64,000 bases of DNA from Cordilura impudica (GCA_963682025.1 OY821517.1:92935946-92999945); one strand, 5' to 3'. Shown: positions 43,641 to 53,950, numbered from the stretch's first letter. Notes: generated from the sequence alone by a model not told the origin. Translations and numbers: made by a program.

Positions 43641-44790
43641 GTGAATATGCATGGATTCCATATGAAAAATCGAAAAAATACTTACGCAAATCTCTTATCG
43701 GATTCCAAATCACTTCAACGTCCACCAAATGATCCATTACCAGTCATTCCCCGTGCTACGGGCAGTGAGTCCGAAACATTTTTCACCAGCGCTGTTAGTT
43801 TGTATGACGCTGATGATGAGCGCCATTTAGTGACTCAAGCTGAGCTGAATGATCTAATTCAGGATTTACATTTAATGAAGCAAGATGCAGAATTTCTAGA
43901 TTCACGCATGTAGTAGTTAAAACATCTTGCAGTTGGGACAAGAGTAACAATCTATAGCGATAGAAGCTTGGAATTGGCTGCATATTTCGAAAAGAAATAC
44001 TCTATTCTATACTGTACTGACGTTGATGGTTTATTTCAAAAAATTAACCAGCCATATGACAAAACAGAATGGATATTATTTATTGGTGGCTCTAACTACA
44101 CTTTCATTGTATAATGGGATTGAAAAACCTCCATACCAATTGTTCATGCCAGTAATACAAAGGAAAATTACGAATCAATTACTGAAATTTTGACATTACT
44201 CAAACACAACGATCTTAAATGGAAGATTTGTGGTGACCTTAAGGTGTCTGATTTAAGTTTCTTTATATATGTTGTACAGACCATCGTAAATAACTGTAAA
44301 TTAATCTGTTACAGATCATTGTTTCGTTGACTGGTATGCAAGGAGGTTTTACAAAATATTGTTATTTCCTTTGTCTATGTGATAGTTGCGCTACATGTAG
44401 TCATTTCGTCAGAACAGAGTGGCCAGACAGAAATGAGTAATCACCAGAAAAACCAAATATTTCAAATAAACTATTAATTCATCAAAATGACGTTCTTCTT
44501 TCGCCGCTGCACCTAAAATTGGGCCTTTTTAAGAACTATGTCAACGATCTGGACAAAGATAGTGCAGCATTTAAGTATTTGTTAGCGGTTTTTCCTAAAA
44601 TTTCGTATGCTAAAATCAAAGAAGGCATATTTGTTGGCGCTCAGATCAGGAAGTTATTGAATGATGACAATTTTTCACAATGTTTATTGGAGGAAAAACT
44701 AATTACAGATTCGAATTCAGCCCACCAAATTACCCTAAGAAAAATTTTTGGTTGCTCCCGTCCAAAACCTTGTTGGCTAACATCACCTTG
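43641..44790 (+). pseudogene. Pseudogene of a multicopy insect gene of unknown function
   Basis: First part at 43641-43913 (RATGSESETFFTSAVSLYDA, LVTQAELNDLIQDLHLMK) ends in two in-frame stops, after which the same frame continues (LAVGTRVTIYSDRSLELAAY, YCTDVDGLFQKINQPYDKTE). Further pieces in shifted frames follow around 44150-44440. A last stretch at 44519-44735 reads LGLFKNYVNDLDKDSAAFKY and EGIFVGAQIRKLLNDDNFSQ. I recognise this as a protein found in many near-copies in insect genomes, suggesting it travels with a transposable element; its function is not known to me. Numerous stops and frameshifts make it dead. The 3' end joins a foreign block (CCCTAAGAAA...CCAAAACCTTG) that recurs at 45523. 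Confidence 0.55.
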
Positions 44791-46130
44791 AAGATGTTAT
44801 GTTATTAGAAAAGTTGAGTTAAGAAGGGGAAAAAATGTAATTTTTTGAAGATTTCATTCGATAACATTAGTCCAACCGGACTGAAGAATGGAATGAGAAA
44901 TTTTTAAGGTCATAAGAAGGAGAACGCATAACTTTTACTAGGCTGCCATATTGCTTTTATCATGACTTGGAATTTCTCAACACCCAGAATCGCTGTTCCA
45001 CTGTATCATTTTTGGATGGCTTTAGAATTTGCTTAATATATTTTCAACTAAAAAAAATATTACACAAACAAAAACATTTTCCCTTAGCGCTTTTAATTAA
45101 ATGCCTCATGTTGTTCTTCCAATTTTTTTTTATAGTGCATTAAACCTTATAATGTTCCAAAATAATGCTAAAAAGGTCAAGATGCTAAAAACATCAAAAT
45201 TCGTTGAGAACTTCATTAAACAATTTCAACTTGTTTTTGTTTTCTGTTTTTCATTCAAATATTGGACACATTGAACTTGCAGTTAAGTGATGAATTGGGC
45301 ATGATTGTGGGCTTACTATAACACAACAACAAAAACGCAAAAACAATGATATCTTAAACAACAAAAATTCATTTCTTCCTGTCTCTTTGATCTGTTCCTG
45401 TACCCCTAGTTGTTGTGTTTGCAGTCTAGTTGAGGATGTCTTGTGCTGTAGCATTTCGTTTGTTTTGTTAGTGAATATTTTTGCTACATTGTTTGTTTGC
45501 TGACTTGTTTGTTTGGTATTGACCCTAAGAAAGATATCTGCTCCGGTCCAAAACCTTGCTGGCTATTGATATTTATATATAACTGGCTGCTTTTACCCGG
45601 TCGTGCCCGGGATCCAAAGGCGTCTGACTTGAAAAATGGTTCACTATGCTTACCATGCGCTGAGTACTTAGTCCCCAATGAAGGATTTCCCCAAAACCAT
45701 GAGCTTTCTCCCCAAAAATTTGTGTGGGATTGGGAAATTTGTTCATGATGAATAAATGTTGACATTTTTGGAAGGTAAATTCATTTTTTGAAATTTTTAA
45801 TTTTTTAATTTAAAAGTTTTTTGATAAGACACTACAGCAAATATGCTTCAAAAATATGCTGCGAAACCGCCTTAAATTTTTTTTAAGTTTAGTTATTTTC
45901 TTAATATCAAATATATCGGAAAGGTTTGCAAATTAAAGGAATCAGAACTTTTTAAAATTGAATTACTTCATTCAATTAGTGATCATCATTGAACAGAGAT
46001 GTCAAATTTATAGAAGTTTCAAAAATGGAAAATGAATGCGATGTTTAAAATCATGCGCAAGTTGGATTTAAGTGAATGCTTATAGTATATGTGTGCCCGA
46101 TTTGGATCAACAGGTAATTATTGTACATAC
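44791..46130. other. No clear gene; repeated block
   Basis: The block TTACCCTAAGAAAAATTTTT...CCAAAACCTTGTTGGCT at 44735-44777 recurs with changes at 45522-45562. Overlapping frames of about 83 and 93 residues at 45484-45765 lie opposite each other in a less AT-rich patch (GGTCGTGCCCGGGATCC), perhaps a relic of a coding transposon, but I recognise no domain. Confidence 0.4.
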
Positions 46131-46190
46131 GTAGATAAAATTTATCATAGATAAAATTTTATCATAGATAAAATTTATCATAGATAAAAT
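46131..46190. repeat. Palindromic GATA-type minisatellite
   Basis: Four units of 16-17 bp, ATAGATAAAATTTATC, each a near-perfect palindrome around GATAAAATTTATC. It lies 40 bases left of the LTR retrotransposon. Confidence 0.85.
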
Positions 46191-46232
46191 TGATCACTGA
46201 GCTGTGTTCCGCGAGTGAGTCGCGCCCGCGCG

Positions 46233-46916
46233 AGTTAAGTCCAATGGAACACTGAACTCAACAGATTCCATCGAACTTGAAAACCCTATATCTAGCATAA
46301 GAATAAATTACCAAGAATAAAATAAATACCATATTATTAAAATTATAATTTTTAATAACTAGAACAAAGTGTTAATAAACTTTGTATTAATAAAATTGTT
46401 TACTCAATAATTATTTCAGTTCATCATTTAAAATGAAATAAATGTCAAACTAACAGAATTATAATTTTAAACGAAAACAAAGTGTTAATAAACTTTCATA
46501 TGGAAACTTACTTCATTCATTGAAACTTGATACCTTTGTTTTCGTCATTAAACTAGAACAAAGAGTTAATAAACTTTGTATTGAAATTTTGTTTATTCAT
46601 TTCAATCATTTAAAATAAAATAAATGTCAAATCACCAAAATTACAGTTTCAAAACGAAAACAAAGTGTCGATAAACTTTCGTATGAAAAACTCACTTTGT
46701 TTTCGTCATTTACTTCCTACAAAATACAATATTGTTTTATGACCAACCAATTAAACGTTCTATAAAAGAAACCAATAGCATAAGCATATTTTTTTTATTG
46801 AATATTTATAGTTTTAGATTAAGAATATTTTTGTATAAAAATATAGCAAACAATAAAGTAAAGAGCAGTTCATATTAACATTCCAACCAAATGTATTCGT
46901 GGACTTTCATTTAACT
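46233..46916 (+). repeat. 5' LTR
   Basis: 684 bases from AGTTAAGTCCAATGGAACAC to GGACTTTCATTTAACT. U3 contains a tandem duplication of about 194 bp (ACTAGAACAAAG at 46358 and 46552), each half holding ACAAAGTGTTAATAAACTTT-type inverted motifs. Confidence 0.92.
46761..46857 (+). promoter_or_regulatory. LTR promoter and polyA signal
   Basis: TATAAAAG at 46761-46768 and AATAAA at 46852-46857 in the 5' LTR. The same signals fall at 53537 and 53628 in the 3' LTR. Position near the LTR end fits a short R-U5. Confidence 0.55.
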
Positions 46917-46929
46917 GGCGCAGTCGGCA
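46917..46929 (+). other. Primer binding site
   Basis: GGCGCAGTCGGCA starts at the first base after the LTR. It resembles the Ser-tRNA primer site used by the 17.6/297 branch of errantiviruses. Confidence 0.75.
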
Positions 46930-46941
46930 AACAAATCCAAA

Positions 46942-47243
46942 AGATATTCTGAAGAATATCCCTATTTGGTCGCGACGCTATCTAAAAGAAATTAATGAAG
47001 ATATTCTAAAGAATATCCTTTTTTAAAACAAAGAAACATTAGTGAAAATTGTCTAAAGAATATCCTTTTTTTAAGAAAAAAAAAAAAAGTGAAACATTAG
47101 TGAAGATATTCCAAAGAATATCCTTTTTTGAAAAAAAAATAACATTTGTTAAAATACTGAAGATATTCTAAAGAATATCCTTTAAAAAAAAAAAAAAAAA
47201 ATATATATTTGTGAAAAATTTTAAGATATTCCGAAGAATATCA
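46942..47243 (+). repeat. Six palindromic leader repeats
   Basis: Copies of AGATATTCTAAAGAATATCC at 46942, 46999, 47046 (degenerate left half), 47104, 47161 and 47224, spaced 47-63 bases apart with A/T-rich spacers. Each is a GATATTC/GAATATC palindrome. The position between primer site and gag corresponds to the protein-binding insulator array of gypsy, but the motif is different from the su(Hw) site. Confidence 0.85.
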
Positions 47244-47339
47244 TTTTGAAAACAAAGAAGAAAAAAGACTAAAGAACTTATTTTTCGTTACGGTTCGAGT
47301 TTGTGAAGGAACAGTGAATTGTGTCTAAACTCCAGGGAG

Positions 47340-48470
47340 ATGCCTAAAGATACGGAGAAAACTGAAACACCACAGTTTAAACCATACTTCAACATATTAC
47401 AAAGCAACGATATACTCAACACAATGACATCAACATCATCAACAGCAACACTAACTTCTGCTCCAACACAAACATCAGCACCCACAGCAGTGCCAACAGA
47501 AACATCATCGTTGGGTCCGATTCCAATTTCTATCCTTTTGAAGGAAGTAGATAGAATAAATGTTTTCACTGGAAAAGATCGAGACTATGACATATCATCA
47601 TTCATCAAGGAAGTCGAAATCTTCCTACGAATTTTTCAAGATGGTGAAATGGAGGAATATATATACCATCGCTGCATACTTAAGAAGATACAGGGAGAAG
47701 CAGCCAATATAATTCGAGGTTTAACCGATAAATCATGGCAGAACGTGAAAAATGAGCTATTAAAGGTGTTCGGCATCAGGGAAAGCTACACCCAACTATA
47801 CCATAGAGCACTATCAACAAAAAACAATGATGTAAGTCAATTATATAATAATTTAAAAATAATATTAGATAAGTTGAATACAAAATACGAACAAGATTCA
47901 TGTAAACCATTAGAATTCAACCCAAATATAAACGAATCAATGATTTTTCGAACTTTTGTTAATGGTATACCTCCGCATTTGGCAAGTGTTATATATAGCC
48001 GAAATATTAATACTATTCGCGAAGCATATCATTGTTTACAGGAATGCGACATGATCAGGGAAAATAATCGACATTTTAGAAATACTAATCAAAATATTAA
48101 ATACACTAACCAAAATTCTACCCATAATTATTCCGAACCTCACCAAAGGCAAAATTTTCGACAAACAAATTTTAGACCGAGTAGACAGAATTTCCCAGAC
48201 CAACGGACACAAGGTTTTTCTTGTCACCAAACACAAAACTTTCCAAATTCAAATCGACAAACACAAGGTTTTGATAATCGGCAAGGGCAATATTCAAACG
48301 TAATTCGAAATTCGCAACAGTTCCGACAATCTAATCAGTCGCGACAAAATTCTGGTCAACATCGACATAATGTTGAACCGATGGAAATAGATCATATTGA
48401 ACAGAGTGAAATTGTTCCGAATGAGGAAGCAAATTTTCGTTCAGCCGAAAAGAAAACGGTTTACCGATAG
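47340..48470 (+). CDS. gag: Errantivirus Gag
   Basis: Gag is the structural protein that packages element RNA. I take the ATG at 47340 as the start (376 residues); the frame is open from 47319 but without an ATG. A Thr/Ser-rich N-terminal stretch is followed by a helical capsid-like region (about 75-240: FTGKDRDYDISSFIKEVEIF, KIQGEAANIIRGL) and a long Gln/Asn/Arg-rich tail with repeated RQTQGF/RQNF-like motifs. There is no CCHC knuckle, as is usual for this group, where the basic tail binds RNA. It ends at 48470; pol lies in the -1 frame and its frame is open well upstream of the gag stop, so a -1 ribosomal frameshift is the likely mode of pol expression. Confidence 0.85.
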   Translation: MPKDTEKTETPQFKPYFNILQSNDILNTMTSTSSTATLTSAPTQTSAPTAVPTETSSLGPIPISILLKEVDRINVFTGKDRDYDISSFIKEVEIFLRIFQDGEMEEYIYHRCILKKIQGEAANIIRGLTDKSWQNVKNELLKVFGIRESYTQLYHRALSTKNNDVSQLYNNLKIILDKLNTKYEQDSCKPLEFNPNINESMIFRTFVNGIPPHLASVIYSRNINTIREAYHCLQECDMIRENNRHFRNTNQNIKYTNQNSTHNYSEPHQRQNFRQTNFRPSRQNFPDQRTQGFSCHQTQNFPNSNRQTQGFDNRQGQYSNVIRNSQQFRQSNQSRQNSGQHRHNVEPMEIDHIEQSEIVPNEEANFRSAEKKTVYR

Positions 48471-48505
48471 TACAATTAACTATTGGTAATTCCAAGATAA
48501 GATGT

Positions 48506-51500
48506 TTGATTGATACTGGATCAACCACATCAATATTAAATTGTAATGCACTTCCTAGTTATGAACGTATAAAATTAAGAAAACCATTAACTTTCTCAAC
48601 TCTGGCAAGCAAAGTAGTTATAAGTGAGGAAATTGTCACGGAAATCCCAGAAGAGTTTTCCGATAATAATTTTATGGCTTGGAAATTGTTGAAATTGACT
48701 AATAATAGATTTGATGGAATAATTGGTAATAATATATTGAAACCTTTAGGTGCAAAAATTTGTTTAGAAGAACGGTATATTCAGATTAATGATAGAAAAA
48801 TTTTTTTTGCAAATTCATTTCCTTGCTATTATAACGAGATTCATGCATTGGAATTTTTAGATGTCAATAAGGAGAACATTAAAAAACTTTTTAGAGTCGA
48901 CATGAATTCCGAAGAAAAAGAGTTTCTTCGTGATCTCATAAGTAAAAATAGCGACTTGTTGTTTCATGAAGGTGATTCACTTACTCATACTCATGAGATA
49001 AGACATTCCATAATTACTACTACAGATAAACCTGTATACTCTAAAATATACAGATATCCCAAAATACATGAAGACGAAATTAACAGGCAGATCCAAGAAA
49101 TGTTACAACAGAAAATAATTGTGGAAAGTAACTCTGCCTATAATTCTCCTATCTGGGTTGTTCCAAAGAAAATGGACCAATCGGGCAGGAAGAAGTGGCG
49201 CATTGTTGTTGACTACAGAAAATTGAACGAGATAACGGTGGACGACAAATTTCCAATACCCAATATAGAAAATATATTGGATAAATTGGGAAAATCTACT
49301 TATTTTACAACATTGGATTTAGCCAAGGGTTTTCACCAAATTCTCATGAATACAAACGATAGAAAAAAAACAGCTTTCTCGACTCCCTTGGGACATTTTG
49401 AATACAACAGGATGCCCTTTGGATTAAAAAATGCTCCAGCAACCTTTCAACGTCTTATGAACTCGGTACTTAGAGAATATATTAATAAAATTTGCGTTGT
49501 TTATTTAGATGACATTTTAATTTTTAGTACATCATTAACAGAGCATGTACAGAGTGTCAACAAAATTTTTCAAAAATTACGAGAGCATAATCTGAAGATA
49601 CAGCTCGACAAATGCGTTTTTTTGGCGAAGGAAACTGAATACCTTGGTTATGTTCTGAGCGAGGAAGGTCTAAGACCTAACCCAAATAAAATTGATGCAA
49701 TTCAGAAGCTAAAGCTTCCTGAAACAACTAAACAGATAAAATCTTTCTTAGGAGTTACGGGGTACTACCGAAAATTTATTAAAGACTACGCAAAAGTTGC
49801 ACAAGGATTAACTAAATATCTAAAGAAGAATACGAAAATTAATCTCAACGATCCTAATTATCATGATTCCTTTGAAAAATTGAAAAAGTTGATCATTAAC
49901 CCACCGATACTTAAGTATCCAGATTATTCAAAAAAATTTAAATTAACTACTGATGCAAGTGGTTATGCTGTAGGTGCCGTATTGTCTCAGGAAAATCATC
50001 CAATTGCCTATGCAAGTAGAACATTAAATGACCACGAGAGGCATTATGCGACTGTGGAAAAAGAATTGCTGGCTATTGTTTGGGCAGTAAACTACTTCCG
50101 TCCATATCTATATGGCAGGCAATTTGAACTATTTACGGACCATCAACCATTGGTTTGGCTTCAATCCAAAACCAAGGGTAAAGATATAAACCAAAGACTC
50201 CAGCGTTGGCTGTTGAGGTTGGGAGAGTATGATTTTAAAATAAGTTACATCAAGGGTAAAGAGAACGTTGTAGCCGATTTTATGAGCCGTATAAATGCAC
50301 CAAATGATATTGTTTTCATGGCAGATGATCAAATGAGTGTGGCTGCAACTATCCATTCTCAACAGGAAGAATTGAATGATCATTTTTTTATTTTGGACAC
50401 AGTCGTTAATAGATTTGAGAAGCAAATAATACTAACTGATAACAAAACTAATGAAACTCAAATCATTGACGGCAAACATAAAATTTTTTTAAACACTAAC
50501 GATATCATAACCGGTACAATGACCGATATAATTAGAAGGAATATAACTATCAAGAGAAATTTGAAGATAGGTATTTACACCGAATTGTCTGATCATTTGT
50601 ACAATAAAGTACAATTAAAGCTAATTGAAATATTCGGTAACTCAATAAAATTTGTCCGATGTGTTTATCACGCTAAAGATATGCTGAATGAGGATGAATT
50701 GTATAGATATATAGCAAAATACCATAAAAATGAAACAGGTCATGCAGGAATTAACGAAAATTATTGTGGTTTGAAAACTAAAATTTATTTTAACAATCTT
50801 AAACATTTTATTCAGAAATACGTTAATAATTGTAATGTTTGCAACAAATCCAAATATGATAGGAAACCAATAACACCAAAATTTCATGTCACAGAAACAC
50901 CAAAAGATGTTAATGAAATAGTACATATGGACGTATATACAAATAAGAAACACAGTTTTTTATCTTTCATTGACAAATTTTCAAAATACGCAGTTATGTT
51001 ATATTTGGAAGACAGAAATAGCTGTACAATAGTAGAGAAAATTAGACTCTATATATCAATGAGAGGTAAACCAAACAAAGTAGTTACAGACAACGAATTC
51101 GCATCCATCAATGTAAAGAACTTTTTACGAGAGGAAAATATTACAGTTCATTTCACCAAACCTAACAACCATACAGGAAATGCAGATATCGAAAGATTAC
51201 ATAGTAGCATATCAGACAAGTTTAGAACATTAGAATTTCAACGATCAGAATTATCAGTACAAGAGCGAATGTATAAATGTGTTGAATGGTATAATAAATC
51301 CATTCACTCAACAACGATGAGCAGACCATTTGATGTAATACAAGGAACAATAGATAAAATAAAATTATATAATCGATTAAAAGACTTTAAGGATAAAATT
51401 ATAACAAAAAGAAATTTGAATAGGGAACAATTTAATTATGACAAACCAGAAGCATATGTGAAAAATTATAAAGCTTTAAGACATAAATACGAACCTCGTT

Positions 51501-51622
51501 ATAGAAAACTGAAAGTAGATAATATCCACCCAACTAACATCAAACGTCCCTTTAAATTTGCAGATTCACTGGATATTACGGCTTACGATTCTAATCCTAC
51601 TAATATCACCGGTAATGAATAA
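48506..51622 (+). CDS. pol: Errantivirus Pol (PR-RT-RNase H-IN)
   Basis: The polyprotein frame is open with no internal stop. The aspartic protease motif LIDTGST is at the start of the listed region, and the frame continues upstream over the gag end, so the true product is a Gag-Pol fusion with no ATG of its own. RT covers about residues 190-370, with FTTLDLAKGFHQI (about 268) and YLDDILIF (about 332). RNase H has LTTDASGYAVGAVL (about 480). The integrase zinc-binding H-H-C-C is at about 738-785, followed by catalytic D near 807 (HMDVY), D862 (VTDNEF) and E896 (DIERLH). All catalytic residues I looked for are present. The 3' end overlaps env by 65 bases. Confidence 0.92.
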   Translation: MIDTGSTTSILNCNALPSYERIKLRKPLTFSTLASKVVISEEIVTEIPEEFSDNNFMAWKLLKLTNNRFDGIIGNNILKPLGAKICLEERYIQINDRKIFFANSFPCYYNEIHALEFLDVNKENIKKLFRVDMNSEEKEFLRDLISKNSDLLFHEGDSLTHTHEIRHSIITTTDKPVYSKIYRYPKIHEDEINRQIQEMLQQKIIVESNSAYNSPIWVVPKKMDQSGRKKWRIVVDYRKLNEITVDDKFPIPNIENILDKLGKSTYFTTLDLAKGFHQILMNTNDRKKTAFSTPLGHFEYNRMPFGLKNAPATFQRLMNSVLREYINKICVVYLDDILIFSTSLTEHVQSVNKIFQKLREHNLKIQLDKCVFLAKETEYLGYVLSEEGLRPNPNKIDAIQKLKLPETTKQIKSFLGVTGYYRKFIKDYAKVAQGLTKYLKKNTKINLNDPNYHDSFEKLKKLIINPPILKYPDYSKKFKLTTDASGYAVGAVLSQENHPIAYASRTLNDHERHYATVEKELLAIVWAVNYFRPYLYGRQFELFTDHQPLVWLQSKTKGKDINQRLQRWLLRLGEYDFKISYIKGKENVVADFMSRINAPNDIVFMADDQMSVAATIHSQQEELNDHFFILDTVVNRFEKQIILTDNKTNETQIIDGKHKIFLNTNDIITGTMTDIIRRNITIKRNLKIGIYTELSDHLYNKVQLKLIEIFGNSIKFVRCVYHAKDMLNEDELYRYIAKYHKNETGHAGINENYCGLKTKIYFNNLKHFIQKYVNNCNVCNKSKYDRKPITPKFHVTETPKDVNEIVHMDVYTNKKHSFLSFIDKFSKYAVMLYLEDRNSCTIVEKIRLYISMRGKPNKVVTDNEFASINVKNFLREENITVHFTKPNNHTGNADIERLHSSISDKFRTLEFQRSELSVQERMYKCVEWYNKSIHSTTMSRPFDVIQGTIDKIKLYNRLKDFKDKIITKRNLNREQFNYDKPEAYVKNYKALRHKYEPRYRKLKVDNIHPTNIKRPFKFADSLDITAYDSNPTNITGNE

Positions 51623-53096
51623 CTTATTGATTCAACCTATAAATGAAGGCAACAGTGGATATACGGAAATTAAGTTGGACAATGTAACAATGGTCGAAGC
51701 ATATACAACGATAGTTCACACCATTTATCTAAGTGAAATCCAGGAAATAATTAGCCACATTGAAAATAGTATACAGCAGTCTAACATAAATAAACAAGTC
51801 TTACAAGCTCAGCTTAACAGGGTTATAATAAAGTTTCGTACTCTACAATTGAATAGAGGTAAAAGAGGTTTAGCTAATGTTTTGGGATCAGGTCTGAAAT
51901 GGATGGCAGGAACTATGGACGAAGAAGATAGGGAAACAATACAGAATCATTTACAAATTATAGATAACAATAATCATAATATAATAGAAACCGCAAACAA
52001 ACAAATAAAAATTACAAATCATTTCAATGAAACACTAACTAACTTAAAACACACTATTGAATCGGATAGAGATATTATTCTGGCAAAAATCAATTCAATA
52101 GACAAAAATAACTTAGATATTTTTTCACACATTTTTTATCTTGATTTGGTGCTAAAGATTAAAACATTGGACGAACAGATTGAGCATATACAAGATAATA
52201 TTATTGCAGCTAACCACAATCTTATGACTAACAATATACTAACACCAGAGGAAATTAATGATTTAAATATTGATTTCAATAAATTACAACAAATACAATT
52301 AACAGTTGCTAAATACCGGAATGAACAAATTGTATTTTTTATAAAGATACCACTAAATATTATTACAGTCCCAAAATCATTGATTATGCCAATTAAAAAC
52401 AAGGAAGGTTTTGAATTAGATATAAGAATACAAGAAATTGTTATTATCAATAATACTGTTTACAATTACAATAACGAACAAAATATTTCCAATCTAAAAA
52501 AATCAAACCTATGTATTTTTAGTAATAAGCAAAAGTGTTACAAAATTCTCAATAATAAAGAAGAAATTTTAGAGGTTGAACAGGGAATGGTGCTTCTAAA
52601 GAATGTAAATGGTGCAAAGGTAGAAAGTAACTGCGACAGCAGGAAATTAGTTTTAAGTGGAAATCAACTTCTTACATTTAATGATTGCAAAATAAAAATT
52701 GATGGCAATATTTATGAAAATAAACAAAAAGAATATAAAACCAGTTTTGCATTATCACCAAATTTAAATTTAAATAATATGGAAACAACCATTTCTTTGG
52801 ATCAAATAGCTATAAATGAAGTGGAACATATAAAAACCATAGAAGAATTGAAATATCATAAAGCAATACATTTTAATTCAATAATTGGTAATTATTTTCT
52901 AACTATCTGTATTGCAATTATATGTTTAACTTTTATAATCATAATTTATAAGAAATACAAAAAATCTCTTAAGAAAATCCAGGAGAATTTTCAATCTAAG
53001 GAGGGAGGAGTTAAGTCCAATGGAACACTGAACTCAACAGATTCCATCGAACTTGAAAACCCTATATCTAGCATAAGAATAAATTACCAAGAATAA
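51558..53096 (+). CDS. env: Errantivirus Env-like glycoprotein
   Basis: Envelope-type membrane protein that makes this group potentially infectious. The open frame has 512 codons. It begins with a hydrophobic signal-like stretch (LRLTILILLISPV) before the first ATG at 51615. The sequence TTTAAATTTGCAG ending at 51563 looks like a splice acceptor, fitting expression of env from a spliced RNA with an upstream start. A basic cleavage site RGKRG is near residue 103, several N-glycosylation sequons follow, and a transmembrane helix lies near residues 448-471 (FLTICIAIICLTFIIIIYKK) with a short cytoplasmic tail. The last 29 codons lie inside the 3' LTR. No stop or frameshift is visible. Confidence 0.8.
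   Translation: MQIHWILRLTILILLISPVMNNLLIQPINEGNSGYTEIKLDNVTMVEAYTTIVHTIYLSEIQEIISHIENSIQQSNINKQVLQAQLNRVIIKFRTLQLNRGKRGLANVLGSGLKWMAGTMDEEDRETIQNHLQIIDNNNHNIIETANKQIKITNHFNETLTNLKHTIESDRDIILAKINSIDKNNLDIFSHIFYLDLVLKIKTLDEQIEHIQDNIIAANHNLMTNNILTPEEINDLNIDFNKLQQIQLTVAKYRNEQIVFFIKIPLNIITVPKSLIMPIKNKEGFELDIRIQEIVIINNTVYNYNNEQNISNLKKSNLCIFSNKQKCYKILNNKEEILEVEQGMVLLKNVNGAKVESNCDSRKLVLSGNQLLTFNDCKIKIDGNIYENKQKEYKTSFALSPNLNLNNMETTISLDQIAINEVEHIKTIEELKYHKAIHFNSIIGNYFLTICIAIICLTFIIIIYKKYKKSLKKIQENFQSKEGGVKSNGTLNSTDSIELENPISSIRINYQE
52998..53008 (+). other. Polypurine tract
   Basis: AAGGAGGGAGG immediately before the 3' LTR, the plus-strand primer site. It also lies within the env reading frame. Confidence 0.75.
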
Positions 53097-53692
53097 AATA
53101 AATACCATATTATTAAAATTATAATTTTTAATAACTAGAACAAAGTGTTAATAAACTTTGTATTAATAAAATTGTTTACTCAATAATTATTTCAGTTCAT
53201 CATTTAAAATGAAATAAATGTCAAACTAACAGAATTATAATTTTAAACGAAAACAAAGTGTTAATAAACTTTCATATGGAAACTTACTTCATTCATTGAA
53301 ACTTGATACCTTTGTTTTCGTCATTAAACTAGAACAAAGAGTTAATAAACTTTGTATTGAAATTTTGTTTATTCATTTCAATCATTTAAAATAAAATAAA
53401 TGTCAAATCACCAAAATTACAGTTTCAAAACGAAAACAAAGTGTCGATAAACTTTCGTATGAAAAACTCACTTTGTTTTCGTCATTTACTTCCTACAAAA
53501 TACAATATTGTTTTATGACCAACCAATTAAACGTTCTATAAAAGAAACCAATAGCATAAGCATATTTTTTTTATTGAATATTTATAGTTTTAGATTAAGA
53601 ATATTTTTGTATAAAAATATAGCAAACAATAAAGTAAAGAGCAGTTCATATTAACATTCCAACCAAATGTATTCGTGGACTTTCATTTAACT
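53009..53692 (+). repeat. 3' LTR
   Basis: 684 bases, apparently identical to 46233-46916 (offset 6776), including the U3 tandem duplication. Its first 88 bases also encode the Env C-terminus and stop. Confidence 0.92.
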
Positions 53693-53950
53693 ACAGCCCT
53701 GCTGCCGCGCAATTGTCGTCAACTTATTTTACTCGCCAAAATATACTTTTCAAATCATTCCGATATTTTAGCTGAGCTGTGTTCTGCGAGCGCACCGGAA
53801 CGATGCTATTGAAAAGAATAAAGATTTTAAATACGTTTATTGTAGGACATATATTGAGAGCAATATGGGGAAATTGTCCATTACTTTCGGGGACCCTTTT
53901 TTTAAATTTAGGGAATTTGAAAGAAAATGAAGGAAAACTTTTCTGGTAGG
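53693..53950. other. Right flank of the retrotransposon, no gene
   Basis: GAGCTGTGTTCTGCGAGCGC at about 53774 repeats, with changes, the sequence GAGCTGTGTTCCGCGAGTG at about 46199 left of the element. Otherwise unique. Confidence 0.5.

Larger units (their letters stand above)
46233..53692 (+). mobile_element. Errantivirus-type LTR retrotransposon (gypsy group)
   Basis: Two 684-bp LTRs in direct orientation appear identical by eye. They are bounded by AGTTAA...TTAACT and followed by a Ser-tRNA-like primer site. Between them lie gag, pol (PR, RT, RNase H, IN) and env in the errantivirus order, with a polypurine tract before the 3' LTR. No reading frame has an internal stop. Identical LTRs mean recent insertion. 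The expected 4-bp target duplication is not seen: CGCG on the left, ACAG on the right. The left flank CGCGCG does fit the alternating pyrimidine-purine target preferred by this group. Confidence 0.9.

Noticed and set aside
45484..45765. Opposing frames of 93 and 83 residues
   Set aside because: Both cannot be judged real by eye; the patch carries a repeated block and no domain, so no gene is called.
50129..50953. Minus-strand frames opposite pol
   Set aside because: Shadows of the long pol frame.
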